From positions 142,881 to 206,880 of the forward strand of contig CALRNX020000005.1 in the NCBI GenBank assembly GCA_943369665.1: 64,000 bases of DNA, in the 5' to 3' direction. A program made the position numbers and the translations under genes. Below, piece after piece: positions 60,597 through 64,000 of this stretch. Below the pieces are notes generated by a model. The model was not told the origin of the DNA, searched no databases, and was given only the letters and a program-made list of their open reading frames with translations. Positions within the stretch are counted from its first letter, which is position 1; the number at the start of each line of letters is the position of its first letter. Source of the DNA: UKL13-3 sp943369665. GTDB lineage: Bacteria; Bacteroidota; Bacteroidia; UKL13-3.

Positions 60597-61490
60597 TTAA
60601 GCATGTTTTTTTACAACAAATAATAAACTTGAATAGTCCTTCTTCCGGAAAGCATTTATCGTAGAAATTCCTCCTGATATTGCTCCACGCAAAAAGGAAA
60701 AACCATTACCTCTATGTACCTCACTTCGCATGCTAATATAGGGTGCATCAAATATCATTGGCTTTGTATCTACAACGGTGAATCCATGTTTTTTCATTAA
60801 CAAGCCAAAACTTTCTTGGTTGAAATGGTACAAGTGTCTTGGAACATCATATCCGTCCCAAAATTCTTTGTAGTGTTTTGCATCCCAACTATTACTATTA
60901 GGAACAGCAATAAACATAGTTCCAGTTGGTTTTAACAAACGATGAAGTTGTTGCATACGTTCATTAAGGGTATGCACATGTTCCAGAACATGCCATTGTG
61001 TAATTGCATCAAAACTTTCTTGAGGTAATGTATCTAAGGCTGATTCGTTTAATACGTTATAGCCAAATTTATGCTTAACATAATCAATAGCATCCTGACT
61101 AACATCCACACCTGTAGAATTAAATGTATTGTCTTTTATTGCTCCATCTAAAAAGTAACCTAAACCACACCCGAGATCCATTAAATTACCTTGTTTATGA
61201 TACGTTTTAATAAGCTTTAGTTTTTGCTTAATGCTGTAGTCGCGTACCACATCATAAACTTTATACATAAAAGGTAAATTGGCTTTATTTCCTGCGTGCG
61301 AAACATATCTGTCACTTTGGTAATAAGGCCCTATCTCCGCAATAGCTGGCCTTGGATTCGTGAATAGAAAAGAGCACTCTTTGCAACGGTGGAGATTAAA
61401 CGTTTCACCGGTTGCAACAAAATCTTTACAGGTAAGTTCTTTAGTAAGCTGAGTACTCCCACAAACAAGGCAGGCTATAAGGTTTTCCAT
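60597..61490 (-). CDS. Class I SAM-dependent methyltransferase with zinc ribbon
   Basis: A 297-residue protein. An N-terminal zinc ribbon has CLVC (Cys7, Cys10) and CKEC (Cys36, Cys39), then FTNPRP. The methyltransferase core is LMDLGCGLGYFLDGAI, STGVDVSQDAIDYV and FDAITQWHVLEHV. The product is likely lipid- or glycan-linked. It is transcribed before the Ig-like lipoprotein with a 3-base gap, so the two form an operon. Confidence 0.88.
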   Translation of the reverse strand: MENLIACLVCGSTQLTKELTCKDFVATGETFNLHRCKECSFLFTNPRPAIAEIGPYYQSDRYVSHAGNKANLPFMYKVYDVVRDYSIKQKLKLIKTYHKQGNLMDLGCGLGYFLDGAIKDNTFNSTGVDVSQDAIDYVKHKFGYNVLNESALDTLPQESFDAITQWHVLEHVHTLNERMQQLHRLLKPTGTMFIAVPNSNSWDAKHYKEFWDGYDVPRHLYHFNQESFGLLMKKHGFTVVDTKPMIFDAPYISMRSEVHRGNGFSFLRGAISGGISTINAFRKKDYSSLLFVVKKHA

Positions 61491-61595
61491 TAAGGCAAAT
61501 ATAGTGGATTAAGTAATTTGTTTAAATTATTCGCAAAGGAAGATATAGGTTATCGTTTTGGTGCATATCATTTAAACCGGGAAAAACTGTGCATA

Positions 61596-63461
61596 TTACC
61601 GGCCAAGATGTATCATTAAAACACTGATATCAGCAGGAGAAATACCGCTTATGCGTGAGGCTTGTCCTAGGGTTTTTGGCTTTTGTTTAGCAAGTTTTTC
61701 ACGTGCTTCAAAGCTCATACTTTGAATATCGCGATAATTAAAATCATCATAAATTTTAATGTCTTCTAAACGATTTATCTTGTCAGCCATTTGTTTCTCT
61801 TTTTCCAAATAACCCTCGTATTTCATTTGTATTTCAGCTTGCAGTAAAGTTTCGTTTTCGTAACCCATTGCCAAGTTTTGTACCAAAGGCAAATGAGTGA
61901 TCATATCACTTAAATTAACCTGTGGACGACTTAAGATAGCGTCTAACTTATAGTTTTGAGGAACACTTGTTGTACCCAGTATTTCCAACATTGGATTTAC
62001 CTCTTGAGGTGTTATGGATGTTTTCTTGAATTGTTTTACCAGTTCTTTGGTATCCTCAATTTTCTTTTGCACGGCATCCATTCTTTCTTGTGATGCTAAA
62101 CCGAGTTTATATCCTTTTTCTGTTAAACGTATATCAGCATTATCCTGACGCAGCAGAATTCTGTATTCGGCTCTTGAAGTAAACATTCGGTAGGGCTCAT
62201 CAGTTCCTTTGTTTACCAGGTCATCGATTAACACTCCGATATAGGCTTCGGAACGACTCAAAATGAATGCTTCTTTTTCCATTACTTTTTGATGTGCGTT
62301 TATTCCGGCCATTAAGCCTTGGCAAGCCGCCTCTTCATATCCTGTGGTTCCATTTATTTGCCCTGCAAAGAATAAATTTTCGATTAAATGTGTTTCGAGT
62401 GATAGTTTTAATTGGGTTGGAGGAAAAAAGTCATATTCAATTGCATAACCGGGACGGAACATTTTGGCTTGTTCAAACCCTGGGATAAGCTGAATAGCTT
62501 TGTATTGGATATGATCAGGAAGCGAAGTTGAAAAACCGTTTACATATATTTCTACTGTTTTCCAACCTTCAGGCTCTACAAATATTTGGTGTCGGTCACG
62601 TTCTGCAAAACGATTAATCTTATCTTCAATACTAGGGCAATAACGAGGACCTAAACCTTGGATACGACCGGCATACATAGGAGATTCATCAAATCCAGTT
62701 CTAAGTATATCATGTACTTTATCATTTGTGTAGGTAATCCAACATGGACGTTGATTGGTAACCGGCTTTGTTTCCGGAGAATAAGAAAATTTGCTCGGAT
62801 TATCATCCCCATCCTGACGTTCCATCTTATCATAATTCAATGACCTTCCATCAATCCGGGGTGGGGTTCCGGTTTTCATCCTTCCGCTCTGGAAGCCCAA
62901 TTGTATAAGTTGTTCGGTTAATCCGGTTGCAGATTTTTCACCTATTCTTCCTCCACCAAATTGTTTGGTGCCGATATGAATAATACCATTCAGAAAGGTT
63001 CCATTGGTTAGTATTACAGCATCCGATTCAATTCGATTTCCCATTCCGGTGATGACACCTTTTACTTTCCCATTTTCTACAATCAGTTCCCGTACCATGT
63101 CCTGCCAAAAATCTACATTCGGAGTATTTTCCAAGCGTTCTCTCCATTCGGCAGAAAAAATCATGCGATCATTTTGTGCACGAGGACTCCACATAGCCGG
63201 ACCTTTTGATAAATTCAGCATTCTGAATTGAATGGTAGACTTATCGGAAACAATACCCGAATAGCCACCCAAAGCATCAATTTCCCTCACAATTTGTCCT
63301 TTTGCAATTCCACCCATAGCTGGATTACAACTCATTTGGGCTATTTTATTCATATCCATGGTGATTAACAACACCTTAGAACCCAAATTGGCAGCAGCAG
63401 CAGCAGCTTCGCATCCAGCATGGCCGGCACCCACCACTATAACATTATACTTATTAAACAT
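61596..63461 (-). CDS. mnmG: tRNA uridine-5-carboxymethylaminomethyl modification enzyme MnmG
   Basis: A 621-residue FAD enzyme that, with MnmE, modifies U34 of tRNAs. The FAD fold starts NVIVVGAGHAGCEAAAAAANLG; conserved MSCNPAMGGIAKGQIVREIDALGG, RMKTGTPPRIDGR, GQINGTTGYEEAACQGLMAGINA and the C-terminal helical domain follow. Its gene is often near the bacterial origin (gidA). Transcribed toward the zinc-ribbon methyltransferase (105-base gap). Confidence 0.97.
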   Translation of the reverse strand: MFNKYNVIVVGAGHAGCEAAAAAANLGSKVLLITMDMNKIAQMSCNPAMGGIAKGQIVREIDALGGYSGIVSDKSTIQFRMLNLSKGPAMWSPRAQNDRMIFSAEWRERLENTPNVDFWQDMVRELIVENGKVKGVITGMGNRIESDAVILTNGTFLNGIIHIGTKQFGGGRIGEKSATGLTEQLIQLGFQSGRMKTGTPPRIDGRSLNYDKMERQDGDDNPSKFSYSPETKPVTNQRPCWITYTNDKVHDILRTGFDESPMYAGRIQGLGPRYCPSIEDKINRFAERDRHQIFVEPEGWKTVEIYVNGFSTSLPDHIQYKAIQLIPGFEQAKMFRPGYAIEYDFFPPTQLKLSLETHLIENLFFAGQINGTTGYEEAACQGLMAGINAHQKVMEKEAFILSRSEAYIGVLIDDLVNKGTDEPYRMFTSRAEYRILLRQDNADIRLTEKGYKLGLASQERMDAVQKKIEDTKELVKQFKKTSITPQEVNPMLEILGTTSVPQNYKLDAILSRPQVNLSDMITHLPLVQNLAMGYENETLLQAEIQMKYEGYLEKEKQMADKINRLEDIKIYDDFNYRDIQSMSFEAREKLAKQKPKTLGQASRISGISPADISVLMIHLGR

Positions 63462-63483
63462 TTGATTATCAATTATTTATATT

Positions 63484-63499
63484 AGTTTCACGTGAAACA
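63484..63499. promoter_or_regulatory. parS-like centromere site 1
   Basis: AGTTTCACGTGAAACA, a palindrome except at the first base and a 15/16 match to the Bacillus-type parS TGTTTCACGTGAAACA. It lies in the 43-base gap between mnmG and ybeY, just upstream of the mnmG start. ParB binds such sites near origins. Confidence 0.7.
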
Positions 63500-63504
63500 T
63501 GGAA

Positions 63505-63969
63505 CTATGAAGGCAACAAAGATAGGTAATAATCCTCTTTCTGCCTCATTAGTCGGGCGTCTGCAGGTTTTTTATCCTTATATCCACAAAGGTGCAATAC
63601 GCCATGGATCATAACCCGACACAATTCATTTGATAGTGTTTTTTGTTCAATCTTGGCATTTTCTTTTACTCGATCAATGCTGATATAGATATCGCCAGAA
63701 ATGATATTATTCTCACGGAAGTCAAAAGTGATGATATCGGTGTAATAGTCATGATTAAGGTGATCGCGGTTTACCTTCAACAAGTACGCATCAGAGCAAA
63801 AATTAAAGGACAAGTTTCCCGTGAAACATTTTTCTTTTTTGATGGCTTTTTCAATCCACTCTTTGATGCTTCGTTTTGCCTTTAGGATATATGAGGTATC
63901 AACGTTATTAAATGATATCTGATTAGTTGAGTAGTGTAACAAATCCACTATAGGTTTTTTCTGCGCCAT
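63505..63969 (-). CDS. ybeY: Endoribonuclease YbeY
   Basis: A 154-residue rRNA-maturation/quality-control RNase with the zinc motif HGVLHLCGYKD near residue 127; the third His of HGxLHLxGYDH is Asp, as seen in other Bacteroidota. Structure and length match the family. It contains a parS-like site (63813-63828) in the coding region and lies 43 bases upstream of mnmG. Confidence 0.93.
   Translation of the reverse strand: MAQKKPIVDLLHYSTNQISFNNVDTSYILKAKRSIKEWIEKAIKKEKCFTGNLSFNFCSDAYLLKVNRDHLNHDYYTDIITFDFRENNIISGDIYISIDRVKENAKIEQKTLSNELCRVMIHGVLHLCGYKDKKPADARLMRQKEDYYLSLLPS
63813..63828. promoter_or_regulatory. parS-like centromere site 2 (within ybeY)
   Basis: AGTTTCCCGTGAAACA differs from parS TGTTTCACGTGAAACA at two positions (first base, and A to C in the centre). 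It is 329 bases from site 1. Its presence inside coding sequence suggests selection for the site. Confidence 0.55.
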
Positions 63970-64000
63970 TGGTACTTTTGATAAATATTTTGTAAAAATA

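Noticed and set aside
63570..63600. Loss of third zinc ligand in YbeY (His to Asp)
   Set aside because: The same Asp in GxxD context occurs in other Bacteroidota YbeY sequences as I recall, so it is probably lineage-typical rather than damage.

Overview
The window is chromosomal DNA of a Bacteroidota bacterium. Evidence: secreted proteins with type IX secretion C-terminal sorting domains, SusC-style TonB receptor architecture, Bacteroidota promoter elements of the TTTG / TAnnTTTG type, an IPExxxVDY-family gene, the acpP-fabF-rnc block beside pyk, A/T-rich leaders with weak Shine-Dalgarno sites, and one CCA-less tRNA-Glu. Nothing here fixes the family or genus.

Layout. 0-1.3 kb: an orphan Coq4-like protein and a FabZ-like hotdog protein lacking its catalytic His. 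1.5-5.4 kb: a small accessory island (lipoprotein, one-TM protein, two HEPN-like proteins, an unknown, an HNH-like protein) lying between a decayed tRNA-Glu 3' end and the intact tRNA-Glu. 5.6-12.6 kb: gapA, a small membrane protein, a DUF3108 protein, an ALDH7 dehydrogenase and an M1 peptidase with a probable C-terminal beta-barrel. 12.6-18.2 kb (minus): a four-gene set that looks like a divergent chaperone-usher system: chaperone-like protein, major secreted subunit, hairpin terminator, paralogous minor subunit, large usher-like outer-membrane protein. 18.3-24.2 kb: TPR protein, phosphosulfolactate synthase, YqeY, LOG-family protein and malic enzyme. 24.3-28.7 kb: secreted propeller/BACON/T9SS protein and two CxxCH-type choice-of-anchor V proteins. 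28.8-32.2 kb (minus): His/Cys-rich protein, TonB receptor and lipoprotein, probably metal uptake. 32.3-34.9 kb: exported FrnE/DsbA-like protein and urocanate hydratase. 35-42 kb (minus): a run of small detoxification-type genes (five GNATs, one of them broken by an in-frame TAG, a nitrilase-type hydrolase, cupin, DinB, EamA, flavin-binding protein) divergent from a MocR regulator. 43.5-51.5 kb: T9SS serine hydrolase, LytS/LytTR two-component pair, cyclophilin, tatC, rpiB, HD hydrolase, pyk. 51.7-58.5 kb: acpP, fabF, rnc, methyltransferase, DUF2461, esterase, pheS. 58.5-64 kb: an A/T-rich 525-bp gap with six DnaA-box-like sites, then a lipoprotein, a methyltransferase, mnmG and ybeY, with two parS-like palindromes at 63.5 and 63.8 kb.

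The best candidates for undescribed biology are the chaperone-usher-like operon (12.6-18.2 kb) and the tRNA-flanked HEPN/HNH island. The parS sites together with the DnaA-box cluster suggest that the right end is close to the chromosomal origin. Functions are read from protein motifs; no database search was run.
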